A stretch of 64,000 bases of DNA from an uncultured Bacteroidales bacterium. Its GTDB lineage: Bacteria; Bacteroidota; Bacteroidia; Bacteroidales; UBA932. A program made the position numbers and the translations under genes. The stretch lies in the NCBI GenBank assembly GCA_944326305.1, contig CALVDL010000011.1, forward strand, positions 27,730 through 91,729. Reading direction: 5' to 3'. The first letter of the stretch is position 1. Each line of letters starts with the position of its first letter. Shown here piece after piece: positions 50,801 through 59,126 of this stretch. The notes beneath the pieces were generated by a model that saw nothing but the letters and a program-made list of their open reading frames with translations, was not told the DNA's origin and searched no databases.

Positions 50801-51629
50801 GATAGCGGGCACCGATAGTGGCCATGTCCATGAGGTTGAGCCCCTTGTTCTCCCGGCCCAGTTCCTTGCGCATCTTCAGGTACAGGTTCAGAGTACCTTC
50901 AATGTCCTCCTTTATGAATGAGTCCTCCACACCTATCTCCTCGAGCTCGGTAGTGAAGGTCGTGTGGCGGCAATGGTCGCTCCAGTACGTGTCAAGTATC
51001 CTCAGCTCGGTCTCGTACGGGTCGCGCCCCTCCTTTCTGAAGTAGTTCACCACCTCGCGCAGGTCATCTGCGTTCATCGCCAGCCCCATGCGGCTGCAGT
51101 AAGGAGCAAAGTCCGCCTCGTCCATACCGGTAAATCCCTCTAAGACAGGGACCGGGGCCACCGGAGCCTGCTCGGTATCAGATAGCTTCGAGAGGTCCTT
51201 CTGGCGTGACTCTACAGTATTTATGCAGTAGTGCCTTATTTTCTCGACATCCTCATCCGTCGCCTCCGGATCCAGAATGATCAGTTTCGAGCTTTTGATC
51301 CTCACATCGGCATCCGGTTCTATCAGCTTCACGCAGTCCACAGCCGAAGCCGCCCTCTGGTCGAACTGTCCCGGGAGATATTCTATGGCCACATATTTCT
51401 GTCCCGTCAGGTCACATTCGTCCGTAACACTGTCTGTGACAATCTCCCCGAAGACAGAATACCTGCTCTTTTCGAGCAGCTCCGGAGTAAACCCGAACAG
51501 GTCATAGACATTCAGAAGTCTCAGGCTTTTCAGGGAAAGCTGCAGATTCTCGTTCAACTCGTTCATCAGGCTCCTGGCCTCCACCTGGAATTCAGGATAT
51601 TTCTCTACGAAAACGCGGTAGTTTTTCAT
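47886..51629 (-). CDS. purL: Phosphoribosylformylglycinamidine synthase (large, single-chain form)
   Basis: 1247 residues; makes FGAM from FGAR, glutamine and ATP. Parts in order: N-terminal PurS-like region, linker, two AIR-synthetase-like halves ('[20 protein letters not shown]', '[33 protein letters not shown]', '[21 protein letters not shown]', '[10 protein letters not shown]'-like '[10 protein letters not shown]'), and a C-terminal glutaminase ('[23 protein letters not shown]', nucleophile Cys in '[17 protein letters not shown]', '[11 protein letters not shown]'). No separate purQ or purS is present or needed. It is the longest gene in the operon. Confidence 0.97.
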   Translation of the reverse strand: [1247 protein letters not shown]

Positions 51630-51674
51630 ATATCAACAATAATAATTTTTCTTTAACACAATAATGGCTCAACT

Positions 51675-52973
51675 TTACATGAATCTGTATGCCCATTCCT
51701 CGTCGAATTCCCTCAATGTCATCGGGGTGAAGGTTATATGCCCCATCTTGCGCTTCGGGCGTGACTGCGTCTTCCCGTAAAGATGCACGTATACACCTTT
51801 GCCGGCCTCCCCGCAGAACGCATTGTCGATGTCCTCCGGAGCGTCCACGCTCACGCCGGGGCCAGCACCTGCAAGGGATTCGGCCACAATGGTCTTCGCC
51901 GCCTGCAGGTCCTGCCCGAGTATGTTTTTCATAACGGTAGGGGCAAGAAGCCTCGGAGTTTCAAGAGGCTCGCCCAGAAGGAAACGGCACAGCTCGCGAT
52001 ACTGGTTGGTGCTGCACCCCTCTATAGTATAATGCCCGCTGTTGTGCGGACGCGGGGCCATCTCATTGAAATAAAAGTCGTCTCCCTTGACGAAAAGCTC
52101 CACGGCAAGGATGCCTCTATATCCGCAGCTTTTCATGAAATCCTCGCATGCACCGGCGATCCTAGCCCCGGAGGCATTCTCCTTCAGCCCGTCGGCAAGG
52201 CCCGGAGCCGGAACAATGCTCAGGTCGAGGATACCTCCCGTATGGATATTGCGCCCTATCGGGAAATGTATTGTATTCTTCCCGTCGCTCACCATCACCA
52301 CGCTCGCCTCGTAGTCGAAATCTACGAACTTCTCCAATATGCACGGTACTTTCAGCAAGGCCGAAGCAGGCTCCAGATCGGAATCTTCCCTGATGACATA
52401 CTGCCCGTGCCCGTCATATCCGAGCGTCCTTGTCTTCAGCACGCACGGCATCCCGAGGACTTTCACGGCCTGTTCCAGCTGATGCTGGCGCTCTTTCCCG
52501 CTGAGGGACGAGGCGTCCTGCGGAGACAGTGGCACAGGGAACTGCGGATTTCCCGGCATCTGCCCATCTCCGTCCTCACGGTCCATGAAGTCCAGGGCCG
52601 GGACAGGAATGAAATCAGGAGTCTTCAGCCCGTGTATGCGGGCATTGGCCTTTTCGCGCAGCCTGTCCTGGGAGTCGAGCAGAGGGGCTATGCCCTGCTT
52701 GATATTGTATTTGTCCTCTATATGCCTGAGTACAGCGCCGGGTACATTCTCGAACTCGTATGTGACGGCGCAGCTCCCGTCGCAGAGCTTTTCGAGGGCG
52801 TCAACGTCATCGTATGCCCCGACGACACACCTGTCAGCCTCGGAAAAGGCCGGTGCATCGGAAGCCGGGTCGAGGACAGCTACTGCGGCACCGAGATTAT
52901 GGGCCTCCTGTGCAATCATGAGTCCGAGCTGCCCGCCGCCTATTATTGCTATGGTCTTTTTCTTTGTGTTCAT
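51675..52973 (-). CDS. purK: 5-(carboxyamino)imidazole ribonucleotide synthase
   Basis: 432 residues, slightly longer than usual because of an insertion of about 35 residues before the ATP-grasp core ('DREDGDGQMPGNPQFPVPLSPQDASSLSGKERQHQLEQA'). The N-terminal 'IAIIGGGQLGLMIAQEAHNLGAAVAVLDPASDAPA' and 'VTYEFENVPGAVLRHIE' are typical. The ATP-grasp follows: 'CVLKTRTLGYDGHGQYVI', 'CILEKFVDFDYEASVVMVSD', 'AVELFVKGDDFYFNEMAPRPHNSGHYTIEGCSTNQYRE' and 'NILG'. It carboxylates AIR to N5-CAIR with bicarbonate and ATP, the substrate for PurE. It follows purE after 51 bp. Confidence 0.95.
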   Translation of the reverse strand: MNTKKKTIAIIGGGQLGLMIAQEAHNLGAAVAVLDPASDAPAFSEADRCVVGAYDDVDALEKLCDGSCAVTYEFENVPGAVLRHIEDKYNIKQGIAPLLDSQDRLREKANARIHGLKTPDFIPVPALDFMDREDGDGQMPGNPQFPVPLSPQDASSLSGKERQHQLEQAVKVLGMPCVLKTRTLGYDGHGQYVIREDSDLEPASALLKVPCILEKFVDFDYEASVVMVSDGKNTIHFPIGRNIHTGGILDLSIVPAPGLADGLKENASGARIAGACEDFMKSCGYRGILAVELFVKGDDFYFNEMAPRPHNSGHYTIEGCSTNQYRELCRFLLGEPLETPRLLAPTVMKNILGQDLQAAKTIVAESLAGAGPGVSVDAPEDIDNAFCGEAGKGVYVHLYGKTQSRPKRKMGHITFTPMTLREFDEEWAYRFM

Positions 52974-53024
52974 TTTTGCTGTTCCGGTATTCTGTCGCCG
53001 GTCCTGTCCGGCCGGCGGTTACAT

Positions 53025-53492
53025 TCAGATTTCCGCTTCCAGGACGGCACCGGTCTGGTCACGGCGGAATTTTTCAAGACGCTCCGCCACCCCGCTGTCC
53101 TGGAGGGCAAGGATAGAAGCGGCTATCAGCGCCGCATTCTTCGCCCCGTTGATGGCCACCGTGGCCACCGGGACGCCGGCAGGCATCTGTACTATGGAAA
53201 GCAGGGAGTCAAGCCCGTTCAGCGCCCTGGACTTCACAGGGACACCTATCACAGGGAGCGTAGTCATGGCCGCCACCATGCCAGGAAGATGGGCCGCTCC
53301 GCCCGCCCCCGCGATGATGACAGAGATACCCCTGTCCCTGGCTGTCTTTGCATATTCATACATAAGGTCCGGGGTACGGTGAGCGCTGACTACGCGCTTC
53401 TCGAATTCAATCCCCAACTGAGAAAGCATATCCACTGCGCCTGACATCACCTCGTAGTCGCTCGTGGAGCCCATAATGATCCCGACTTTCAT
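53025..53492 (-). CDS. purE: N5-CAIR mutase PurE (class I)
   Basis: 155 residues. '[49 protein letters not shown]' holds the GS.SD and SAHR.P motifs, with '[55 protein letters not shown]'. Presence of purK next to it means the bacterial class I pathway. It is the first gene of the purine operon; a promoter lies 30 bp upstream. Confidence 0.97.
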   Translation of the reverse strand: MKVGIIMGSTSDYEVMSGAVDMLSQLGIEFEKRVVSAHRTPDLMYEYAKTARDRGISVIIAGAGGAAHLPGMVAAMTTLPVIGVPVKSRALNGLDSLLSIVQMPAGVPVATVAINGAKNAALIAASILALQDSGVAERLEKFRRDQTGAVLEAEI

Positions 53493-53522
53493 ATTGGTTC
53501 GTGTTTAAAACTGCATATCGGG

Positions 53523-53553
53523 CAAAGATACGATTTTTATATGAGATTTCGAA
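53523..53553 (-). promoter_or_regulatory. Promoter of the purine operon
   Basis: On minus: TTCG (53553-53550) as a near-consensus -33, 19 bp, then TATCTTTG (53530-53523). The predicted start near 53517 leaves a leader of about 25 nt, too short for a purine riboswitch. Confidence 0.6.
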
Positions 53554-53670
53554 GGCACAGACACCTTTATAAGACAAGACTTGGCCATTATCCAGGATGT
53601 TCCCGGCGAACCGGCGCAGATAATCGGCAAATTTTCCTATATTCGCAGGATTTATATTTTTCGCAGGATT

Positions 53671-55236
53671 ATGAGAGATTTATATATAACCAACACCCTT
53701 TCAAGGAAAAAGGAGCTTTTCGTCCCGCTGCAGGAGGGACATGTGGGACTTTACGTGTGCGGCCCGACAGTCTACGGGGATGCGCATCTGGGGCATGCCA
53801 GGCCGGGAATCACATACGACGTGTTCGTCAGACTGCTCAGGCACATGGGTTATAAAGTACGCTATGTCAGGAACATAACTGATGTAGGGCACCTGGAGCA
53901 CGATGCGGATGAGGGCGAGGACAAGATAGCCAAGAAGGCCAGGCTGGAGCAGCTCGAGCCGATGGAGGTGGTGCAGACATACACGCTGCGCTACCACGAG
54001 GCGATGAGGCTGCTGAATGTGGCCCCGCCGTCCATCGAGCCGAGGGCTTCCGGGCACATAATAGAGCAGATAGAGCTGGTGCAGAAGATTCTGGATTCCG
54101 GCTACGCATACATCAGCAACGGCTCGGTGTATTTCGATGTGCAGAAATACGACCGCGACCACAGGTACGGGATACTCTCCGGAAGGACACTCGACGAGAC
54201 CAAGGAGGGCACACGTGAACTGGACGGGCAGGGAGACAAGCATGCGCCGTTCGATTTCGCGCTGTGGAAGAAGGCCTCTCCGGAGCATATAATGAAGTGG
54301 CCTTCACCGTGGAGCGAGGGTTTCCCGGGATGGCATCTGGAGTGCTCCGCCATGAGCGAGAAGTATCTGGGCAAGGAGTTCGACATCCACGGCGGCGGGA
54401 TGGACCTGATGTTCCCGCACCATGAATGCGAGCTGGCGCAGAACACAGCATCCCGCGGGGACGGAGGGGTGCGCTACTGGATGCACAACAACATGATCAC
54501 CATCAACGGCAAGAAGATGGGCAAGTCACTGGGGAACTTCATCACCCTGCAGGAGCTTTTCAGCGGGTCGCACGAGCTTCTTGCCCAGGCGTACAGCCCG
54601 ATGACAGCGAGGTTCTTCATCCTGCAGGCGCACTACAGGAGCACGCTTGATTTCAGCAACGAGGCCCTGCAGGCCGCAGAGAAAGGGCTCAGGAGGGTGA
54701 TGCAGGCGGCAAAGGACCTGCGGGAGATGGCATCCGCGGCAGGGGTGGAGACAGAGCCGGTCGGCACGGAAGGCCACAAGGCACCGGAGCTTGCATACGG
54801 GGAGTTCATCACTGACACGGCACCGGACGGATTCGGAGAGGCGTCTCCGGAGATAAAGGCAATATGCGGGAATGTCTACGACGCGCTCTGCGATGACCTC
54901 AACACGCCTGTAGCCATAGCGCATATCTTTGATGCCGTGAGAATCATCAACTCGGCAAAGGACAGGAAGGCCTCCCTAGGGAAAGAGGACCTCTCCACCC
55001 TGCTCAGGCTTTTTGATGACATCGTCTTCGGTGTTCTCGGGCTCAAGGACGAGGAGGCCGCAGGAGGGAAGGCGGAAAAGATCATAGACGGGCTCATGGG
55101 CATGGTGCTCGAGGAGCGGAAGGCGGCGAAGGCGGCGAAGGACTGGGCGACCAGCGACCGCATCAGGGACGCCCTGAAGGATCTCGGCATCCAGATCAAA
55201 GACACAAAGGACGGTACCGAGTGGTCCATAGAATAA
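53671..55236 (+). CDS. cysS: Cysteinyl-tRNA synthetase
   Basis: 521 residues from ATG 53671 ([17 protein letters not shown]), the family start; an upstream open stretch is ignored. Class I synthetase: zinc-binding '[18 protein letters not shown]' with the HIGH-like HLGH, '[12 protein letters not shown]' and '[19 protein letters not shown]' (remaining zinc ligands), '[16 protein letters not shown]' (KMSKS-like). A Cys-specific anticodon-binding C-terminus follows. An insertion of about 40 residues ('[34 protein letters not shown]') lies in the C-terminal helical domain. It diverges from purE across 178 bp. Confidence 0.97.
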   Translation: MRDLYITNTLSRKKELFVPLQEGHVGLYVCGPTVYGDAHLGHARPGITYDVFVRLLRHMGYKVRYVRNITDVGHLEHDADEGEDKIAKKARLEQLEPMEVVQTYTLRYHEAMRLLNVAPPSIEPRASGHIIEQIELVQKILDSGYAYISNGSVYFDVQKYDRDHRYGILSGRTLDETKEGTRELDGQGDKHAPFDFALWKKASPEHIMKWPSPWSEGFPGWHLECSAMSEKYLGKEFDIHGGGMDLMFPHHECELAQNTASRGDGGVRYWMHNNMITINGKKMGKSLGNFITLQELFSGSHELLAQAYSPMTARFFILQAHYRSTLDFSNEALQAAEKGLRRVMQAAKDLREMASAAGVETEPVGTEGHKAPELAYGEFITDTAPDGFGEASPEIKAICGNVYDALCDDLNTPVAIAHIFDAVRIINSAKDRKASLGKEDLSTLLRLFDDIVFGVLGLKDEEAAGGKAEKIIDGLMGMVLEERKAAKAAKDWATSDRIRDALKDLGIQIKDTKDGTEWSIE

Positions 55237-55266
55237 CTTTCAGCCAGCCCAGGATTACACTATGCA

Positions 55267-55307
55267 GGCCCTTCAGGGCCGCACCGGAACGTCAGCGAGG
55301 CTTCCGG
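55267..55307 (+). repeat. Dispersed repeat, module 1 copy in the cysS-xth spacer
   Basis: Contains TCAGGGCCGCACCGGA (55273-55288), three bases, and TCAGCGAGGCTTCCGG (55292-55307), both identical to the minus strand of 41468-41508. It opens with a palindromic GGCCCT-TC-AGGGCC hairpin (55267-55280) and its end joins a second hairpin GGCTTCC-GGGA-GGAAGCC (55299-55316). Confidence 0.8.
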
Positions 55308-55349
55308 GAGGAAGCCGAAGCAGTGGAGGTGCCGGCGAAGCGAAGCGAA

Positions 55350-55396
55350 GCCGCATGCCCCACCGGGGCTGTCACGAAGTGACTGGGGGTGGACAG
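55350..55396 (+). repeat. Dispersed repeat, module 2 copy in the cysS-xth spacer
   Basis: GCCGCATGCCCCACCGGG (55350-55367), one mismatch, CTGTC, an 8-nt variable part, then ACTGGGGGTGGACAG (55382-55396), matching the minus strand at 40568-40519. Within it are hairpins GCCCC-ACC-GGGGC (55357-55369) and GTCAC-GAA-GTGAC (55371-55383). Just before it are three GCGAA units (55335-55349). The rest of the spacer up to 55512 has another hairpin, GTTACC-TGAC-GGTAAT (55444-55459), and no gene that I can support. Confidence 0.8.
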
Positions 55397-55512
55397 TTTC
55401 TGAGCGAAGCGAAGAATAAGGAAGACAAGTGACGAGCTCCGGAGTTACCTGACGGTAATGAGGAAGCGAGGAACGCCGTCTGACGAAATTATCACAAAAA
55501 AGAAACGAGAAA

Positions 55513-56268
55513 ATGATGAAACTCATTTCATGGAACGTAAACGGCCTTAGAGCCTGCGCCGCCAAAGGCTTCGAGGAAACCTTCAGGAAACTTGATGCGG
55601 ACTTCTTCTGCCTGCAGGAGACAAAGATGCAGGCGGGGCAGCTGGATATGGAGTTTGAAGGCTACAGGTCATTCTGGAACTATGCGGAAAAGAAAGGATA
55701 TTCGGGGACAGCGATATTCACAAAGCATGAACCGGTAGGAGTGACATACGGGATGGGGATAGACGAGCATGACCATGAGGGACGGGTAATCACCATGGAA
55801 ATGCCGGAATTCTATCTGGTGGATGTGTATACTCCCAATTCGCAGGACGAGCTTGCAAGGCTGGACTACAGGATGAAATGGGAGGACGATTTCAGGAACT
55901 ATCTTCTCGGACTTGAAAAGAACAAGCCTGTGATCGTATGCGGCGACCTCAATGTGGCACATAAGGAAATAGACCTGAAGAATCCGAAGACCAACAGGAG
56001 GAATGCAGGCTTCACGGACGAGGAAAGAGCCAAATTCTCCACTTTATTGGAAAGCGGATTCATTGACACCTTCCGGTATTTCTATCCTGATGCTGAAGGC
56101 ATATATTCCTGGTGGTCATACAGATTCAGGTCCAGAGAAAAGAATGCGGGGTGGAGAATCGACTATTTTCTGGTATCCAAGGGCCTGCAGGAGAGAATAG
56201 AAGGGGCGGCAATCCATAACGAGATATTCGGTTCGGACCACTGCCCCGTAGAACTGAAATTACGGTAA
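55513..56268 (+). CDS. xth: Exodeoxyribonuclease III
   Basis: 251 residues; AP endonuclease and 3'-5' exonuclease of base-excision repair. EEP-fold motifs: 'MKLISWNVNGLRACAAKGF', 'DADFFCLQETKMQ' (metal-binding Glu), 'GYSGTAIFTK', 'VDVYTPNSQ', 'PVIVCGDLNVAHKEIDLKNPKTNRRNAGFTDEERA' (D.N catalytic pair), 'YSWWSYRFRSREKNAGWRIDYFLVS' and 'GSDHCPVELKL' (catalytic D-H). Complete. The preceding spacer holds the dispersed repeat modules. It converges on the beta-barrel gene, with a 17-bp inverted repeat between. Confidence 0.96.
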   Translation: MMKLISWNVNGLRACAAKGFEETFRKLDADFFCLQETKMQAGQLDMEFEGYRSFWNYAEKKGYSGTAIFTKHEPVGVTYGMGIDEHDHEGRVITMEMPEFYLVDVYTPNSQDELARLDYRMKWEDDFRNYLLGLEKNKPVIVCGDLNVAHKEIDLKNPKTNRRNAGFTDEERAKFSTLLESGFIDTFRYFYPDAEGIYSWWSYRFRSREKNAGWRIDYFLVSKGLQERIEGAAIHNEIFGSDHCPVELKLR

Positions 56269-56314
56269 ACAGATTCTTCGACACTGGCTCTGTCCTCTAT
56301 TCAAGATTATATTT

Positions 56315-56377
56315 GAAAGTGACACAAAAGGAGGAATTTCAAGCATAACGTAGAAAGTACCCTTTTGTGTCACTTTC
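56315..56377. repeat. 17-bp perfect inverted repeat between convergent genes
   Basis: GAAAGTGACACAAAAGG (56315-56331) and its exact complement CCTTTTGTGTCACTTTC (56361-56377) with a 29-nt centre. The right arm takes in two bases of the TGA stop of the outer-membrane gene. It could be a bidirectional terminator or a very small mobile-element remnant (63 bp in all); there is no strong U-tract on either side. No second copy is in the window. Confidence 0.75.
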
Positions 56378-58943
56378 ACAGCCTGGATTCCTCATCAAGA
56401 CTGCCTACATTGCGGTGGCGCTGCTGTCCGTTTGACCCGAACCTCCAGGTGAAGGCAATGGTCGCCCCTCCCTGGGTCTGGCGCTGGACGATAGAGTACG
56501 TCCTTATGCCGTTGTTCTCCATATAAATATCACTGTCACCGGTATTCAATATATCATAGACATACAGGGCCAGAGTGCCTTTCCCGTCCCACAGGGTCTT
56601 GATCAGGCTTACATTGAGCTGGCCGAGGGCCTTCACATTGAAATATCCGGCCGACTGCGGAGTCGACATCCATCCGTCGAGTCCGAATTTGAAGTCCTTG
56701 GGCAGGAAGAAAGTCGTTGCCATATATGCATTGAGACTGTTCATTTCATTGCTGTACGGCTCTCCGTACACCTGCTGTGCGAGCTCGTCATAAGCGATGA
56801 ACTTGCAGTAAGAATAAGTCAGGTTCGCCGTAAGGTTCCACCATTCCGTAAGCGGAAGTTCTGAAAGGGAAACGGTCGTGTATGCGGTATGCTGGACTCC
56901 GGCATTGGAATATATCAGTCCCATCACTCCTGTCGACCGGTCCAGATTCGGGGTCTGTATATCGCTGAAATTTGTAGTATAGTTGTACCCGGCAGAGAGG
57001 GACAACCTGCTGAACAGGACAGCCGTCAGGGAAGCGTTATGGCTGTACGAAGGCTCCAGCTCTATGTTTCCCTGGGTATATGAAGTGGCCGACGCATAGT
57101 CCTTGAACGGATTGAGCTGCCAGTATTTCGGTCGGCTGATACGGTATGAGTAGCTGGCTGACAATATTGCCTTCTGCGAAGGCGTATAGCTCAGGAATAC
57201 GCTCGGGAAAAAGTCGAAATAGTCCTTATGGCTCTGCCTGCTCTGCTCGGATGTCATGAGCCAGTCCCCGTCCTGTACCGTATATTCTCCCCTTACCCCG
57301 GCCTGGGCGTTCCATTTGTCGGAAAACTTCTTCGCTATGTTGAAATATCCTGCATAGACCTGCTCGTCATAGGTAAAGTCGTTCCGTTCGGAAAGAGAGC
57401 CCCGGCCTTGCGCAATAAAATCATAGTCATACTTGCTGTACCGGTTTTTCGTAGACGAATACGCAGCCTTGACACCGGCTTCTATCCTGCCTGTCTGAGA
57501 AAAGACCGACTGCGAATAGTCGGCCTTGAAGGAATAGAGGTCCAGGACATTACGCGTATAGTCATCGAACCCATAGCTTTCCGTACCGTCAGCCATCGCC
57601 TCCCCGGAAAGGAAGGTATACTCGTTTCTCTGGACTCCGTCAAGACGTTTGTCCGTTCTGTAATAATCGGCATTCAGTGTCAGCTCCTGATTCCTGTCCT
57701 CGTCGAAGGTCCTGGTATAGTTCAGATTAAGGGAGTAGGACGGATTGTGCCCTTCAGAACGGTCACGGCCCGACAGGCTGCTGTACAGCTTTTCCGCCGC
57801 AGTTCCTGCATCGATATAATTGTCTATGGTATAGGGAGTGACTTCCCTGTCCTTTTCATCCGTTGCAGAGAAGCGGAATATGACCCCGAGAATGTCCCTG
57901 TCCGATATGTTCCAATCATTACCGAGCCTTACATTATGCGACAGCCACGTGCTCCGGCTCGATGTCTCACTTTCCTCACGCATGGGACGGTCAGTACCAT
58001 AGAGTTTTGTCTGGTCGGCCTCGAATCCGTAACCGCTATATACGGGCGTATAATGGAAATAAGTATTGGTCTTGTCCGTGCGGTACATGACATTGGCGGA
58101 AATGCTGCTGTTGGCAAGCACGCCCGGAGCATATCTCACGCCAAGGCGGGTCCCTACCGTACCGCTCAGGCCTTTAAGGAAAGCCTTGCGGGTCTTGATA
58201 TTGATGATTCCTCCGCTGCCTTCGGCATCGTACCTGGCAGAAGGATTGGTGATAAGTTCCACTTTTTCAATGGATGACCCTTCGCTTCCTTTCAGATAGG
58301 CTTCGAGGTCAGTCCCGGACATGTTGGACGGGCGTCCGTCAATCCATACGGCTACCGCAGTGCCGTTAAGCTTGATATTGCCGTCATTGTCGACGGTCAC
58401 GCCGGGAGAGCTTTTCAGTACATCAAGCGCATCCCCTGTCTGGGCGACGGCAAGTTCCGACACATTAAGGACCAGACGGTCGAACTGATGCTCTATCAGC
58501 GGTCTGTCTCCGGAGACCTTGGCCCCGGCGAGCATTTGCGAATCTTCCTCGAGTACGACAGGGGCTATCTCCATGACCTCTTCCCTCACCTTGCATGACG
58601 GCATCCCCTCTCCGGCAGGCCCATCCCCCGCAGAGGATTCCAGCTCCATGAAGCTGAAAGACCTTTCCTTGTATCCCACCAGCGAGAACACCAGCCTGTT
58701 TTCCATAGCGGAAACACTGCGGTCCTGTATGCGGATAATGTAAGAACCCGTGGAATCTGTCGTGGCCCCGGAGGTCACGCGCCCTGCCGTATCCGCCAGT
58801 GCTACGGTCACGAACTCCAACGGTCCCCCGGTCCCCTTATCTATGACCGTGCCCCTCACGGTAAGGATCCTTTCTCCCTGTGGTTTCGCAAAAGAGGAAA
58901 CAGCAGCTATAAAAAACACGAGTACTGCAATATGCCTGTTCAT
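56376..58943 (-). CDS. Outer-membrane beta-barrel protein (TonB-dependent-receptor-like, OMP_b-brl_3 type)
   Basis: 855 residues from ATG 58943, which starts a good signal peptide (ending SSFA-KPQ); an upstream in-frame codon would add an implausible 24 residues. Domains: CarboxypepD_reg-like beta-sandwich (about 30-115, 'LTVRGTVIDKGTGGPLEFVTVALADTAGRV'), plug ('LIEHQFDRLVLNVSELAVAQTGDALDVLKSSPGVTVDNDGNIKLNGTAVAVWIDGRPSNMSG', 'IEKVELITNPSARYDAEGSGGIINIKT'), then a long barrel rich in Tyr/Asn. No TonB box is evident and no SusD partner adjoins, so it belongs to the group with unknown substrate. Gene stands alone, 183 bp beyond the flippase-like gene. Confidence 0.88.
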   Translation of the reverse strand: MNRHIAVLVFFIAAVSSFAKPQGERILTVRGTVIDKGTGGPLEFVTVALADTAGRVTSGATTDSTGSYIIRIQDRSVSAMENRLVFSLVGYKERSFSFMELESSAGDGPAGEGMPSCKVREEVMEIAPVVLEEDSQMLAGAKVSGDRPLIEHQFDRLVLNVSELAVAQTGDALDVLKSSPGVTVDNDGNIKLNGTAVAVWIDGRPSNMSGTDLEAYLKGSEGSSIEKVELITNPSARYDAEGSGGIINIKTRKAFLKGLSGTVGTRLGVRYAPGVLANSSISANVMYRTDKTNTYFHYTPVYSGYGFEADQTKLYGTDRPMREESETSSRSTWLSHNVRLGNDWNISDRDILGVIFRFSATDEKDREVTPYTIDNYIDAGTAAEKLYSSLSGRDRSEGHNPSYSLNLNYTRTFDEDRNQELTLNADYYRTDKRLDGVQRNEYTFLSGEAMADGTESYGFDDYTRNVLDLYSFKADYSQSVFSQTGRIEAGVKAAYSSTKNRYSKYDYDFIAQGRGSLSERNDFTYDEQVYAGYFNIAKKFSDKWNAQAGVRGEYTVQDGDWLMTSEQSRQSHKDYFDFFPSVFLSYTPSQKAILSASYSYRISRPKYWQLNPFKDYASATSYTQGNIELEPSYSHNASLTAVLFSRLSLSAGYNYTTNFSDIQTPNLDRSTGVMGLIYSNAGVQHTAYTTVSLSELPLTEWWNLTANLTYSYCKFIAYDELAQQVYGEPYSNEMNSLNAYMATTFFLPKDFKFGLDGWMSTPQSAGYFNVKALGQLNVSLIKTLWDGKGTLALYVYDILNTGDSDIYMENNGIRTYSIVQRQTQGGATIAFTWRFGSNGQQRHRNVGSLDEESRL

Positions 58944-59126
58944 ATCCGATTCATTTAAGACAACAATAAGACAGACAGCCATACTGAATTGTTGCAAAAA
59001 ACCGGATTTTTTCACAACTGGAGGAAGCGCCGGATGGAAACACGTACCCGGAAACTCCTCGAAATCTTATCGATATAAATTCATGAGAGATTTCCGGGAG
59101 GGATTTTCTGATTTCTATGGAAAAAA

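Noticed and set aside
53493..53670. Purine riboswitch before purE
   Set aside because: The predicted leader is about 25 nt, too short, and no aptamer-like structure is seen.
55335..55425. GCGAA/GAAGC repeats as a CRISPR array or satellite
   Set aside because: Units are only 5 bp and there are too few of them; no spacers or cas genes. They are part of the structured repeat region.
55260..55565. Open frame of 101 codons on minus across the cysS-xth spacer
   Set aside because: It translates repeat hairpins, overlaps the start of xth and has no start signals or recognisable domain.
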